64,000 bases of DNA from Oscarella lobularis (Eukaryota; Porifera; Homoscleromorpha; Homosclerophorida; Oscarellidae). This document shows positions 1 to 12,841 of the stretch, piece after piece. The notes beneath the pieces are model-generated. The model ran no database searches. It worked only from the letters and a program-made list of their open reading frames with translations, and had not been told where the DNA came from. The stretch is taken from contig NC_089188.1 in assembly GCF_947507565.1 (NCBI RefSeq), positions 1,674,001 to 1,738,000 on the forward strand. Reading direction: 5' to 3'. A program made the position numbers and the translations under genes. The stretch's first letter is position 1. Every line of letters begins with the position of its first letter.

Positions 1-2342
1 CATTTCTTGGATGAACATGTCGATGATTTCTTCGAAGAAGTCCGACAGCTCGCTTCGCTCGCCGTGTCGATCGCCCGTTCGAAGATATTTGAGCGTTTGC
101 TGTCGAATCGTGCCCCAGAATCCTCGCAATCGAGTGCCGCTCTTTAGAACGTTCATTTTCGTCGCGAGCGCTTCGACGGCGGCGAAACTCGCCACGACTT
201 CCGCTTCGACGACGCTGAAGAATTGAGATGGCGTGTAGAGGGCAAGAAAGCAGATGCGAAAGCGCAGAATGTAGCCGAGATAGACGACCTGGGATGCTCT
301 GTCGCCTTACAGAGGGGGAGGGAGAAAAAAATCAATAATTATTTAATGATTTTTTATTAACCGTTTACTAACCTATCGTGTCTATAGGTCGGCGACAGCA
401 AATATCTCCCTTTGCCATAATGACGTCGTTTTTTACGAGTCGTAAAAAATATTGCATAACCGGTTTGCTTCGTTCCTGATCGCGAAGAATCATCGAACCG
501 GGATACGTCTAAAAAAACGAACCATGATGATTATCATATCAAGGAGCATTGCACCGACCTCCGCAATCGCCGGCGGAACGTCCTCGTAGCCGAGCAAATA
601 GATGACGGTCAAGGCGAGACGAGATTTCGAAGCCAAAACGGCGACGTGTTCACTATCTTAATTAAAACCAACCCACGGTATCTCTCCCTCCCCCCAATTC
701 AAAATTACGAGCACTCACTTTTGATTGCCGCCGAATGATGACTCGAGAAGTCGACGTCGCGTTGCAAGACGTCGGAAACGAGCGTGTACAACGCTTGAAT
801 GTAGCGCAGATAGAGAAGAGGACCGCCCTCTCGCTTGAGCTCCGTCTAATTAATGAAAAAAAAAGAAAATCGCTTGCCGATCTTTTGATATAACAACGAC
901 GTTCTCTCTCTCTCTACCAATAGTCGACGAAGGCTCTTCGTTCGACCGTCGACGCCCGATTGCAACGTTCTCGGCTTCAACGAGCCGAACGACTCCGAAC
1001 GAAAGTGAGTCAGCATGTTCTGCGCTTTCCATCGGCAGACGTCGTACAAATTTCCGGCGAATTCGTCGGCAAATTCCGACAGAATCGCGCACGTTTCGTC
1101 GACTCTTCGACCGTATTCGCCGGTAAAAACGTCGCTTCCCAAATCGGCGATCAGCGTCCGATAGGCGGGATACAAGTCCAAGGCAACGCGATCCTGTGCG
1201 CGAGCCAAAGCGTAGAGCACAAACATCGTCTTGGACGCGTACTTCATGACGACTTGCAGATTCGAAGGAACGACGCTTTTCAGTTCATTGGATACGGCAT
1301 CGAAAAAGGCCAATATAGCGCTCTCCAGCGATTCGTCGGAGCAGCTCTTCCCTTCGCTGTATACGTAGCGAACGATCTTGTCCTTGACGTTATCCCACTG
1401 GGTTCGACTGCCGCTCTCCGGTAGCATGACGCACAGCCTGTCGGCTGCCGATTCGATCGCTTCGATTGAGAAGAGGATTCGGCTGCCAAGCGACGGAAAG
1501 AAATATTTGTTGTAATCGTCGTTCGCCGCCGTCAGTCCGAGAAGCTCGAAGAGCGCGTGGTACGTAAGGTAGATCGCCGAAAAACCAAGGTTAGCTAAAT
1601 GTAAAGACGTTGGGGAAGGGGAGCCCCTCTGAGGTACTTGGACTACCGTCATCTGGGAGGGGTCGAGCTGCAAGTGGATCTCGCTGATGAATATATACGG
1701 CATTGGCAGTCAGTTCTGCAAATGCCTTCAGCGAACATTTATTGCTACGAAGGTCGTCGATAGAGACGCCGTTACTCTGCGCGCAAAGAAAGCGATTCAC
1801 TGAGTTAGATCGCTGAGGAGGAAGCGCTTACGTCGCCATCATTCTCCGTAAATCCTAATAGGCAGAGAAGATGCTGTCCCACCTCGGTCTGTCGGGTCAC
1901 ATTGCTGTAGATATCACCAGCTGAAAGAGGCAAGAATATTATAAGGGTCCTCATGCAATACAGTTATATCTAGATGGTAGCTGGCCAGGATTTTTGACTG
2001 AGTTACCAGTTAACTTAGTAAAGACACCCCAATTTTTTTAAAGATTGAATCCTCTCCCGTGATCTGACGCCTCAACGTTGGCTCTAGAAATACTTTACTT
2101 TTAATGAATGAGATTCTGTGTCCTCCCAGGGATCGTATCATTGTCACGCCGACGCAACGAACGAGTGCAACGAAGCGGCGATAGTCCAGAGACCGGCATT
2201 GCTTCTGAAACTCGGTCTGCGCATCAAAAAAAATGGAACTATCGAAACGATCGCTCTCACGGTAAAATGACAATACCAGCGTTTCGCTAATGACGAGTTT
2301 TGCCGCTGCTAAAGCCTGTCTTTCCTCGCTCGGGGCCGCCAT
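1..2342 (-). CDS. Unknown two-module family, copy A (3' end outside window)
   Basis: First of four head-to-tail paralogues. The start exon (ATG at 2340-2342, reading MAAPSEERQALAAAK) is followed by small exons near 2216-2103, 1922-1834 and 1775-1648, then the long module-1 exon (about 1598-900). Module 2 begins with matching small exons near 843-720, 660-540 and 510-370 and a long exon running off the left edge. A phase-1 intron precedes each long exon and a phase-0 intron joins module 1 to module 2, as in the other copies. Module 1 carries the family motif WKAQNMLTHF. I see no signal peptide or known domain. The product looks helical and soluble. I do not recognise the family and assign no function. 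The C-terminal part lies outside the window. Confidence 0.7.
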
Positions 2343-2495
2343 ATCGAAAGAGGTTCCCCTCCCTCTAAGTGCGTTTTCCCAAGTTCACGTGATGAACAGC
2401 CCGATTCCCCGGACAATCGAAAAAATTTAGAAGAAATCTAGAGACACCAAAAAAATGCGGTGTGATATTTACCTAATAACTCGTACGTCTTTGCC

Positions 2496-5436
2496 TCAGT
2501 CGTCACGTTCCCGACATTGGAAGACGGTTCGCTTCATTTCAGTCAAGACAACAACATCACAACGACTCCTTTGCCATTCCATGATCGCCTCTACAAATCG
2601 TCCCACATCTTCCAACGTCAAGTCGGTCAAGTGAAGCTGCTCCCGCCATTGCGACGACGATAACTCCTCGAGTCGACTCACAAGAACGGCCCTCTTCTTT
2701 CTCGTTTCATCGAGAGCCGTTTCCATCGCCGTCTTGATGACGACGTCACGCGGCGAACTTTCTAACGCCGCCTCCAGTTTCATAATGTCCTCGTCGATTG
2801 TCACCAAATCGTTGTTGAGGGTTTTGACGACGTCGCACTCTGCCGCCAAATCGTCGTTTTTGATTATTGGCTCCGGATCCTTGCATTCCTTCTCCTCATC
2901 TTTCTTCTCGGCAACAGACTCCACGTCGTCGTCGTCGTCGTCGTCGTCGTCATCGTCGTCGTCGTCGTCGTCGTCCAACAGCGGGGACGACGACGAGGAC
3001 GGAGACAAAGAAATGGACGGTAAGCCTCTCTCGCCGGCTTCCTCTCCCTGACGACCCTCCGCATTATACTGTCGAAGCAACCGACCGAACAACTCCATCA
3101 TTGAGTCGTTTGATTTCTCGGGAAAACCGTCGACGACAAAATGACTCAAAAAATGATCCGCCTGCCACTCGCATCGCCTGTAGAGCTGCTCGATTTCGTC
3201 GCGACTCAACGTACGTTCACTCGACGCTTGAACTGTCTCCAAGACGTTGCGATTGACTCCCATGAATTCGTCGGTGAAACCTTCGGACGGGAAACGCAAG
3301 CAATTTTGCAAGTAGGTCTCGCAGTAGCGACGCTGAATGATGTCGCCGCGATGCGTGATGCCCGTCAGGACGGCAAGATAATAGGCAAACAACCAAATAC
3401 GACACACCGGAATGTCGGGAAGTTCTTTCAAAAACGCATCTAACGATTGAGTTATTGCGTCGATTAAGCTGTCTCGAGCGCTTTCGTTGCTTCGGCTGAT
3501 GTATTTCAAAATCTTCTGCTTTGTCTCGCTCCACGCGCGTCTCGTCTCGCTCCCCGACGCCGCTATTTTCAATTTGACGGCAATTGCATCGATGGCGGCA
3601 AACGATTCCTCGACGAGCGACTGAACGGCGGTGAGATATTCGATGGGCGTGTGACAGGTAAGCAAGTAAACGCGAAGATATGCGTGATAGGCCATATAGG
3701 CAATCAGCGACGTGTTGTCATCTGATGGTCAAAGAATAAGAGACGCGCGGAGAAAATGTTTCCTCTCGTACCTATTGTTTTGATGGGCCGGTGTCGCGCG
3801 GCGGGATCGCCTCGATTGGGCAATACCATACCCATTCGTTTGGCGTGACGCAAAAAGAATTCCATGACCGGACGAAACTGTGGATAGTCCCGAACGAGCA
3901 TGACGTCGGAGACGAGCTAGAGAACGAGAGACAAATCGCGCTACGTTAATTAACTAAAAGGAGAGAGAAGGCGGCGACTGCAGACCTCCACTATAGGCGC
4001 TTTCGCCTCTTCGAAACCGAGGAGATTGAGCGTCTTTTTCGCGGCGTTCGTTTGGGACGAAAGCAGAACAAAACCGCGCGTTCCTAAACATCATAACGTA
4101 CGAATCGAAGTACAAGAAATAGCTCCGACTGTCCGACCTGTAATGTCGCACATGGCAATTGCCCCGTCCGTGCGAACGGCCTCCTCGACTCTGGCGTACA
4201 CGGACCGAACGAACCATCTGTAAGTGTCGGCAGCAACCCCATTTTCAATTTCTTTCTACAAGAAAGAAGAAAATAAAATCAATTTTTTTGAACAAAACAG
4301 AAGGGACAACAAGCATTTTTCAAATCAGAAACTTCACGGTGAACATTTACGGTTTAGTATTTCACCGTGAACAATTGTGGTTTAAACAAGAACACCGATT
4401 ATAAACCCCGTTCTTGCACTAGGAGACTTTGCTACATCGTACGTACTCTATTCGCAATGCGAACGAGCTAAACGCTCCCTCCTTTTTACCATAAGCAGAC
4501 ACAATTCCGTCTGTCGACGTCGCATCTCCGCTTCGACTGCCAACGAAGCGACGTCGACGACGTCCGCCTTGAAACGCGTCAGCACGTTCTCCGCCTGCCA
4601 GACGAGCAGGCCGTACAATCGACCGAGTCGCGGCCCGCTCAACGACATCCTCAACGTGCCGACAACGACGCTCATCGTCTCCTCGTACTCGTCGTCGAAA
4701 CAGCGACGCGCGAGCTTCATGTCGTCGACGGCGGAACGATACGAAAACGACGATTCGGGCGTGACGAACTCCGGCAAGTTGAAGACGTCGCGCGTGATGA
4801 CGAGAAGGCCGGAGACGCTGAGGATGAAACGGCAAACGCCGACGAGAGATGGAGACGACGACAAGTCAAGTTCCGTCTCCGTCATCGTTTGAAACATGCC
4901 GTTCAGGTCGGCGTAGAGGTCGCTGAAGTCGCCGCCGGTTTTTCCTTCGCTGTGCACGAAAGCGATTATTCTCCGCTTCAGCGTTTCCCACTTGGATCGA
5001 ATCTTGCTGCTATCCGATTGCGCAATGCCGAGGAGTCGGCATGCCGTCTCGACGGCTTCGAGACTGTAAAAGAGTCTGCAGCCGACGTAGGGCAGCATCA
5101 TTTCGGCGACGGCGAGTAGAAGAGATATTTCAATGTAGATGTGATAGAAGAGATAGACGACGACAAAAGCCGGATCGGCTGTGAGAGAGAAAAAGAGAAA
5201 GACTTGACTATACTGTATATATCCACATCGATGTCTTAGGATTTCGAGCAATACAGACAAAACGGTGGTGGAATTTGTGTCGTACCGTTTTCCTGCAACG
5301 GTTCGCGGCCACGTGGATCGCCGCTGTGAATGAAGACGTCGTTGAAAGAGATCTCGGTGAACGCCTTGAGAACCGACTTGCTGCTGCGATAGTGTTCGAT
5401 TTCATACGACTTATCCTGCTCCAGCAAATAACCAAA

Positions 5437-5483
<47 letters not shown>

Positions 5484-5903
5484 ATACAAACGTATCACGT
5501 ACGCACCTGAGGATTGTGAACATATCCCAAGAGGAATAGTAGATGGTGACCTAATTCCTTCACTTTTTCGTTCTCTTCCAAAAATAGATTCAGAAAGCCT
5601 ATGCAGAGGATATAAGCAGTGCTCTAGAGTAACAGTGTACTGTATTTGATTCGATGCTGACTTTCTTTGACTCGAAGCGAACTGTAGCCGGAAGCTTGGA
5701 GAGCTTTCAAGCTGACGTAGCGAATCGGACGTATAAAACTGCGATATAATAGACGAGACAGGTGCTTCTTTAGCTCCTCCTACAGCAGAAGCAGGAGAAA
5801 ACGTCGTCAAACAAGCGACGAAAGTCACTTTTCCTACCGTTATTTCCGAAATGACCGTTTTCGCTGCATCGATGGACTCTCGAGACTCTCTTTCTTGGTC
5901 CAT
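2496..5903 (-). CDS. Unknown two-module family, copy B
   Basis: Starts at ATG 5901-5903 (MDQERESRESIDAAK), a first exon of 22 codons like that of copy A. Module 1 is built from small exons and the long exon of about 5182-4500, containing WQAENVLTRF. Module 2 begins at about 4250 with a small exon parallel to those of the other copies and continues in the long exon 3695-2496, with motifs AVLTGITHRG and WQADHFLSHF. After module 2 comes a run of about 17 aspartates encoded by a trinucleotide repeat, an acidic linker and a helical C-terminus that ends earlier than in copies C and D. The last intron of module 1 holds an AAAT microsatellite. The stop is 154 bases upstream of the copy A start. Function unknown. 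Confidence 0.72.
2924..2975. repeat. GTC trinucleotide repeat coding for poly-aspartate
   Basis: About 17 copies of a GTC unit on the plus strand, interrupted once by CAT. Read on the minus strand within copy B it encodes an uninterrupted aspartate run between module 2 and the C-terminal region. Confidence 0.95.
5434..5486. repeat. AAAT tetranucleotide microsatellite
   Basis: About 13 perfect copies of AAAT, lying in an intron of copy B. An open frame runs through it on the minus strand (a repeating Ile-Tyr-Leu-Phe peptide), but flanking splice sites show it is intronic. Confidence 0.95.
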
Positions 5904-6160
5904 TCAGTAACGCCAAGTTCGCGGCGTTGCTTCGGAATTCTACGCAGTAGAAACGCCTTTACTTCCTGAAACATACCACGTCGCGCATTCGTCATACTAT
6001 ATTTCGAGTGCAGATCGAATTGGCGTTCGCATTGACGTCGAAAACGAACGAATCGCAACAGTCGACAGTGCGCATGTCAAGCCAATGTCCCTGCATGACG
6101 TCATCATATCCATCCTCTCTCTCGGTTATAAAAATTAAAAGAAAATATCACCTCCAACAC

Positions 6161-9100
6161 CTATTCAATTTGTTTGAGAATTGAATTCCGCACTGCATCC
6201 AATGGCACCTTCATTTCCCGTCCCAGTTTCCTTAGAACATTACCAGGCAAAATATCAGCCATTTCTCTGATCAAATCAACCCGATGCGTCACCAGTGCAG
6301 GAAACTTCAACGCCAAATCATAAATCTCGTCTTCGCGAAAGTCGTCGAGCCGAGAATAGGCGCCAATACGCTCTCGAAGCTTTCTCGCGCACTCGACACA
6401 CCGCGCCAAAAGCGTCGAACTCTTACGAATGCTCTCGCATCGTTCGTTCTTCGCCTTCGTAAGAGCATCGCACACTAACTCCAGATCCGTCGTAGACAGG
6501 CTCGCGTCCAATTCGGATATCTCCTCGACCAGCGTCGCAACGGATAAATTCACATTTTCGATTTCCTGATCGAGACGTTCCACGGAAGCGCAAATCCGCT
6601 CGTCGCCCAATCGCACGGCAACGTCAATGGGATCCTCGTCGACGTGCGTCGACAAATATTCGACGATATCGAGCGACGACAATAATAATAGCGAATCGTC
6701 CTTCTTTTCGCTTTCATCTCGTTTCTCTTCGTCTCGTTTCTCCTCATCTCGTTTCTCTTCGTGATTCCCGTCATCGTCGTCGTCGTCATCGTCGACGTCG
6801 TCGTCGTCGTCGTCGTCGACCTTCGTCACGGAGAGTCGGCTCGCCGCCGCCGCATCCGACGACAAACTCAATCCGAGACTCGTCGCGCGTGCCGTCAGCG
6901 TGCCGTCGCCGCCGCCGCCGCAGCCCTCCAAATCGAACGCCTCCGGACGAAAGTGCGACAAAATGTTATCCGCCTGCCAGACGGTGAGCTCGTAGACGCG
7001 ACACACGTCGCCGTCCGTCAACTCGTTCGTCGTCGACTTTCGAACGAGATCGCGCAGCGTCTCGTTCGTGCGCCAATACTCGTCGGAAAACGATCCGACG
7101 ACGAGCGAGTCCGTCGTCGATATGTACGTGCGCGACGCGCGATCGTCGAGCATTTCGGCCGACGACGTGATGCCGACGACGGCCGACATGTTCTGCGCGT
7201 ACGACATGAGACGAACGAGTCGAAAAGGAAGAAAGGCGCCCAGTTCCAGTGCAATTGCGTCGGCCACGTTCGACAATTCGCTGTGAACGGTGAATCGTCG
7301 TTCGGCTCGACGCTGCACCGTCGTCGTCCTATTGACGTACTTCTGGACGTTCTGTCGCGCCGTCGTCCACGTCGAGTGCGCGACGCTGCCCCGGTGCAAG
7401 ACGCCGAGACGATCGACGAGCGCTTCGACGATTTTGATGCTCGCCAATACTTCGTCGGCGACGCGAGAGACGACGTGGGCGGCGGTGTGGAGACAGAGTA
7501 GGTCGAGACGCAAGCGTAGATGATAGGCCAAATAGAGGACCAGCGTCGGAAAATCGTCTGAGGAGAAAGAAAGAGAGAAAGAAAGAAAGAGAAAGTATGC
7601 TGTGTCAGTATTTTATACATGTCTTTGGCTTACGTATTGTGTCGATAGGCCGAAATCGCGCCGGGTCGCCTTGCGTGTGCAAGAGCGCCGATTCGGCAGC
7701 GAGATCCACGAATCGTTGCAGCACGGGCTTGCTTTTGCTGTAGTTGTAGAGATACATGGAATAAGGCATCTGTGTAGCATTATTCGCTATGAAAAAGAGA
7801 AGAGTCGACAGCTACGTACCCTGTCTGTTTCATCGAAGCCAAGACGACGCATTATCCCGAGTGTCATGTCAGACGAATCGGCAGAGACGACGGCAAACGT
7901 TGATTCTCCTATACACACACACATTACGATGCAACGTCAGGATTCCATTCGCTTCTAAACAAACGTTTATTGATGCAACGGTTCTGCGGAGCACCGTCCG
8001 ACAGCAGAATCTTCTCGACGGCAAAATGAATCACCCTGACAAACGCGTTGTACTTGACAACGCCAACGGCCTCCTTTAAAGCTTTCTATATAACAGACAT
8101 GTGTGTAAAGACTAGGTAATAATCAAAGAGCAAGAGACTCTAAGATTCTCTGCTGTTTGTAAGTGGATTAAGTCCAAAAGAACTCACCAATTGTTCGGTC
8201 ATTGCTTCAATACGTTCCGCCATAGTCGTCGCATCCTCCTCCGAGCTCTTTTCGCTGACTGACATAGGCCACGTCGCCACTTCGTCGCCTCTTGGGCAAT
8301 ACTCGCTCACAATGTTCTCCATCAGCCAAACGGCGCTCTTGTGCGCCGCATCGATGTCCACGTCATTAAGCGACTGATCGATGGACTTCTCCACGAGCGC
8401 GCCCAACCGATCCAACGATTCGACGAAACGCGCACTAAACGCGGTTCGATCGAGTTCAGACGAAGTTCCCAGGTACGTCCACGCGTCCGATCCCGACAGC
8501 ATGCGCCCGTCGCTCGTTATCGACACCACCGCTTGCATGTTCTGCAAGTACGACCAAAAGCAGTGGCTCTCTTCCGAAATCATGATGACGTGATGACGAA
8601 GACTGTCCGCTATCGATCCGATAACGACGTCTATTTCTTCTCGACCGTAACCGACGCCGTTCAATGTCACGTACGATCGCACTTTCTCGGCGACAACTTC
8701 GAAATTTCGTCGCGTCGCGCTGCCCGGTTTCATGACGTCGTCGACGAGACGCGGCGAGGTCAGTTCGATGGCACGAAAACTAGCGTCGACGTCGGACCGA
8801 ATATCCTCAAAATGATAAGAGTCCGTGGTGAAGATCAAGAGTTGCAAATTGATGTAGAGATGATAGGCGAGATAGAGCGAAACTTCGGCCGTCGTCGCTA
8901 TACGGAAGTCAAATATTTAATTATTAATTAATTAATTAGATCCGATGGCTCGGCCTTGCCGTCGTCTGGGAGCGGTTCTTTGGCCTTGGGATCGCACTTG
9001 CAGACGCGCAACTCTTCGCAGGCTAGTCGCAGAAAAAGTTTTCCGGTCGGCACGTGCGATTCGTAGTCCTTCATCACCATTAGTTGGTGATGCTGTAAAG

Positions 9101-9499
9101 AATACAATAGAGAGAGATGATCTTCATGAAGCCATTGTGCTGTGCTCTGTACCTCGGGAACGGGTTCGTATCCTAGTGTTCGTAGAAGATGAACGGCCTT
9201 GTCGGCGCGAATTGCAACGTTTGCGTACTTTTCGTCGCCTGCGAATGGAAACTATTTTCTAACGATTATCGCGCGTCGTCTCGGTTCGCGCCTGTGTGAA
9301 AGCCGCGAAATGTCTCCTTCTGTCCTTTCGACTCCAGAAGACTGAATACGTGAAGGTGGAGCATTCGCAGGAGAAGACGATAGTCGAATCGTTCCACGGA
9401 CTCGCGAATCGACTTCTAGATGCATCCGATGTTTATTTAGGAGAACTAGATTCGTAATCTTGCCAGAGTAGCGGCTAGTTCTGCTTTCGTGCCGTCCAT
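6161..9499 (-). CDS. Unknown two-module family, copy C
   Basis: Likely start ATG 9497-9499 (MDGTKAELAATL). Module 1: small exons near 9415, 9244 and 9090, then the long exon 8897-8185 (YLQNMQAVVSIT; here the second motif is changed to LMENIVSEYC). The phase-0 donor after MTEQL leads to a small exon near 8086 that opens module 2 (long exon from about 7560). Module 2 has AQNMSAVVGITSS and WQADNILSHF. Then come poly-Asp and DEEKR repeats and a C-terminal segment ending ILPGNVLRKLGREM, alike in copy D. At least two introns appear to use GC donors where paralogues use GT. The exon 2 to 3 boundary is uncertain. Function unknown. Confidence 0.7.
6711..6819. repeat. DEEKR-coding 15-base repeats and GTC run
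   Basis: About three 15-base repeats (minus strand coding DEEKR) lie next to an interrupted GTC/GAC trinucleotide run that encodes aspartates. Together they form the charged linker of copy C between module 2 and the C-terminal region. Confidence 0.85.
8898..8959 (-). other. GC-AG intron in copy C
   Basis: On the minus strand the exon ends GACGACG and is followed by GCAAGG, and the intron ends in TATAG. The equivalent boundary in copy D is GACGACG followed by GTAAG. The phase (1) and position agree, so the GC donor is real if the gene is functional. Confidence 0.7.
9416..9463 (-). other. GC-AG first intron in copy C
   Basis: The first exon ends at CTG followed by GCAAGATT, and the acceptor is ATCTAG before an AAG codon. 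The first exons of copies A and D end at the same place and phase with GT donors. Confidence 0.6.
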
Positions 9500-9650
9500 T
9501 AGCGAGGCGGAAAAAGAAACCTGAAACGAGAGCGCATGCGTAACGAATCAGGGACTTTTCTCAGAGCACAGAGGCGATCTATGTTTTGAAAAAAGCGTGT
9601 AAACACTTCGGACTTATTTTAATTAATTAATTAACGACGTCAATGAGACC

Positions 9651-12600
9651 TCAATCTATAGAACCTATTTGTTTTTGGTAGAGAAGTCGAACATCTCGTC
9701 TCGAGTCTCCCTCCATTCCTAGAGCTTCTGAAAGATTTCTGACCGTTTTACCAGGTACCAGGTCCAAGCCGCTGACAATCAAACTCCACAGCACTTTTAC
9801 GTCTGCTTTATGCGGCAAAACAATGTCCTGTAAAGTCGAATACAATTGAAGGTCGTCCATCGATACGTCGAGGCCGACCAGCTCCAAGTCAGGGCAGCTA
9901 CACAGACCGCTTCGAAGCCGATTCAACGTGCCTAGCTCCGATGACATCGTCTCAATACTTTTCATTATTAGTTGCCTCTTTTCTACGAGAGGCACTTTGA
10001 TCCCAGGCGCCAGATCGTCTGTTGTCAAAGCGCCGTCAATGTCAGCCAAGTCACTTCGCGACGAGTCGATTTTGGTCAACTTTTCGCTCACCAACGCCGT
10101 CAACTCTTCCTCGACGATATCCTCGTTAAAGTCTGCGTCGCGCAAACGCGCCGCCGCCGCCGAACGATCGTCCAACCCGACAATCGCTTCCAAGAACTCG
10201 CGAACTCGTTTCGAATCCTTACCCTCGTCCGCCTTCTCGCTCTTGTCCGCCTTTTCGTCGCCGTCGTCGCCGTCGTCGCTTTCGTCGTCGCACGCGAGCG
10301 CCTGCAACGCGACGGGAACGGCGTCGGCGGACAACGACGGCGACAGGCGAAGTCCCCGACGACGCGCCAGCGCGACGAGTTCGCTCGTGCACGCCGTCAT
10401 GTCGATCTGATCGGCGCGCAAGTGGGCGAAAAAGTGCCGAGCCTGCCAGAGCGTTCGCCTAAAGACGACGATCGCTTCGTCGTCGGTGAACTCGCGTCGA
10501 AGCGACGCTTCCATGATCTGGCGTATCGTTCGACTGGCGTCCATGTACTCGTCGCTGAACGTGCCCGAGACGAGTTTCTCCGTCGTGTTCAAGTAGATGA
10601 GAACGCCTTCGGGATTGAGATGTTCGCCGCGGCGAGTGATCGTCACGATTGCGGCGACGTTCTGCAGGTAGCCGACGAAGTCGACGAGAATCGTCGGAAA
10701 TCGTTCCGTCATCTCGCAGGCGAGTCGCGAGGCGAGTTCGTCGATGCCGGCGTCGATTTGAATTAGATCGCCCGTATTCGACGACGACGAGACGAAGGTC
10801 TTGATTGCTTCCTTTATGGTCGTCCAAACGGCTCGCGATTCGCTGTCCGACGGCAGGAGTTCGAGTCGATCGAGGGCGATGTCGACGTCGCTGATTGCGA
10901 TTAGTACGTCGTCGCGAAGGTGAAAGATGAGATGAGCGGGAGTGAAGGCGCACTGGAGGCGGAGGCGAATGCGGAGCGTGTAGATTAAGAAAGCGACGAG
11001 ACTCACGACGTCGTCTGAGAGAGACAAAGAGAGAGAGAGAGATTGGGGAAATCAATTGATTTGATTGGTTTGCCTTTCTTACCTATGGATCGAATGGATG
11101 GAATTCCCACCGGTTTTAGTAAGAGACTCTCGTTTCCGATGTCGACAAACGTTCTCAGTGTCGTCTCGTTTGCTTCGTAGTCGACGAGAATCATACCGCC
11201 CGGAAGCTATTGAACAACGGGAAACGTTTCAAAAAAATAATCAAAGGTAGGTAAGGGCGGCACTTTTACCAGATCGTGGTCACTGAATCCCAATAATTGA
11301 ACGATCTGCATTGCCACGTCCGTTTCCGACGCCGTAGCGGCAAACGTTCGATCTCCTTAATTAAATACAAATAATAGCGTTATGCCTTCTTAGCTTCGCT
11401 CTATATATTACCCTTGTTAATAACTCGATCCATCATCGATCCGCCGCTACTCAAAACCTGACACGCGACGAAGTGAATGACCTCGACGAAATTACGCATC
11501 TTGAAAAACCCGACGGCTTGTTCAAGCAATTCCTATATGCCCTCACTCAAAAGCCTTCCTATATCCAACATCCCATGCCACCAATCTTACCAGCGCTTCA
11601 GTCAACATTCGCTTCCCTTCGGCCGGCGTCCGCGGCATCGTCACCGAAGCCGAATCGGCATCAACCAACTCGACGGCGCCGTTTGACTCGAAGAACTCCG
11701 GCTTAAAGCAGCGCATAAAATTCTCCGTCTGCCATACGACAGTCGTGTGCACGCGTTCGATCTCGTCCTCGGTAAGCGTCCGCTTCTGGGACTCTTTCAT
11801 CAGCCGCTCCACAATCTCCATCGTCTCGGCGTACTCGGAGCTCACGCAGCCGCGCGGCAACGCCGTCGAATTGTGCAGATACGTCGTGACGGCATTCGGC
11901 CACACCATGTTTCCCGTTGACGTATTTCCGGCGACGGCTTGCATGTTCTGCATGTACGGCACGATGGCGAAAACGGCGGCGTTGCCGCGCACGCGTCGCT
12001 TGATCTCCGATTCGATTTCCTTAGCGACGGCCGTATAATTCCCGTCGACTCCATCGCCGACGTCGTCGTCGTTGAAGAACACCTGCATCATGACTTTGGC
12101 CGTTTCCCATTTGACGCCGATCGGCGTCGACGGATCGAGAAGACGCAGACGCTTTGCCGCCTCGTCGACGGCAAGAAAGCTCGTCGTCACGTGATTGAAG
12201 ACGTGACGTCGAAGATGACTCGGCGTCCAGCCGGCGAGCAATTGAACGCGAACGTACATGTGATAGGTGAGACGCGCGATTAGCATAGCAACGGGAACTT
12301 GCAAAATTCAAAAAATTCAAAAATTAAAATTTTGATTTTTTTCGAGGTGGAATTCTTACCGTCGTCCGTTAGAGGAGCGAGCGCGGTCGGATCGCCTTTG
12401 CTGACGACGAGATCGGCGACGGAGGCGTCGACGAACGCGTTCCACGCGTTCGGGAGACTGCGACCGGGCGGAAGGCGCATCGAATCGACGTCCATGTCGT
12501 AGCCTAAGAGAGTGAGAAGATGCTGGGCTCTTTCCGTCTTCGATGCGACGGCTTTGTGCTGTTCGGTGGCTGCGAAGAGAAAGTCACGTGAAGCGTTCGG

Positions 12601-12841
12601 AGTTTTTTTTTTCCCTTTTCGCGTCGGTTTACTTGTGCTGTAGGTACGAAAGTTTGAGGGATCCTTGAGTAAGTCGGTTATGCCGCGGTGCAAGGGTACG
12701 AGGAATTTTCGGTAGCGAATGGGGCCGACTTTTTGCCGTATCGAGTCCTAGACGTTCGATTAGAGCACGTATTACACTTTTCTCCATAAAAAGACGTACC
12801 AGAATGTCTCGGATTCGGCTGGCGTCATTCGCTTTTGCCAT
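9651..12841 (-). CDS. Unknown two-module family, copy D (full gene model)
   Basis: Best-resolved copy. Eight exons: 12841-12800, 12747-12633, 12569-12360, 12297-11591, 11532-11412, 11355-11270, 11206-11083 and 11014-9651, all with GT-AG introns, giving 922 residues in a consistent frame. Exons 1-4 form module 1 (YMQNMQAVAGNT, WQTENFMRCF). Exons 5-8 form module 2 (YLQNVAAIVTIT, WQARHFFAHL), followed by an acidic linker (ESDDGDDGDEKAD) and a helical C-terminus. Module 2 repeats the exon order and phases of module 1, so the gene arose by internal duplication. ATG 12839-12841 is chosen; upstream frame extension lacks an ATG. No signal peptide, membrane segment or recognised domain. It is divergent from the hydrolase at 12943. 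Confidence 0.78.

Noticed and set aside
5208-5903. Long minus-strand open frame with an Ile-Tyr-Leu-Phe repeat.
   Set aside because: It reads through an AAAT microsatellite inside an intron; paralogue comparison places exons only on parts of it in other frames.
1-12841. The array as eight single-module genes, or as one giant gene.
   Set aside because: Phase-0 donors join module 1 to module 2 within each pair, which argues against eight genes. Clear stops at 2496, 6161 and 9651 followed by fresh start exons argue against one gene.
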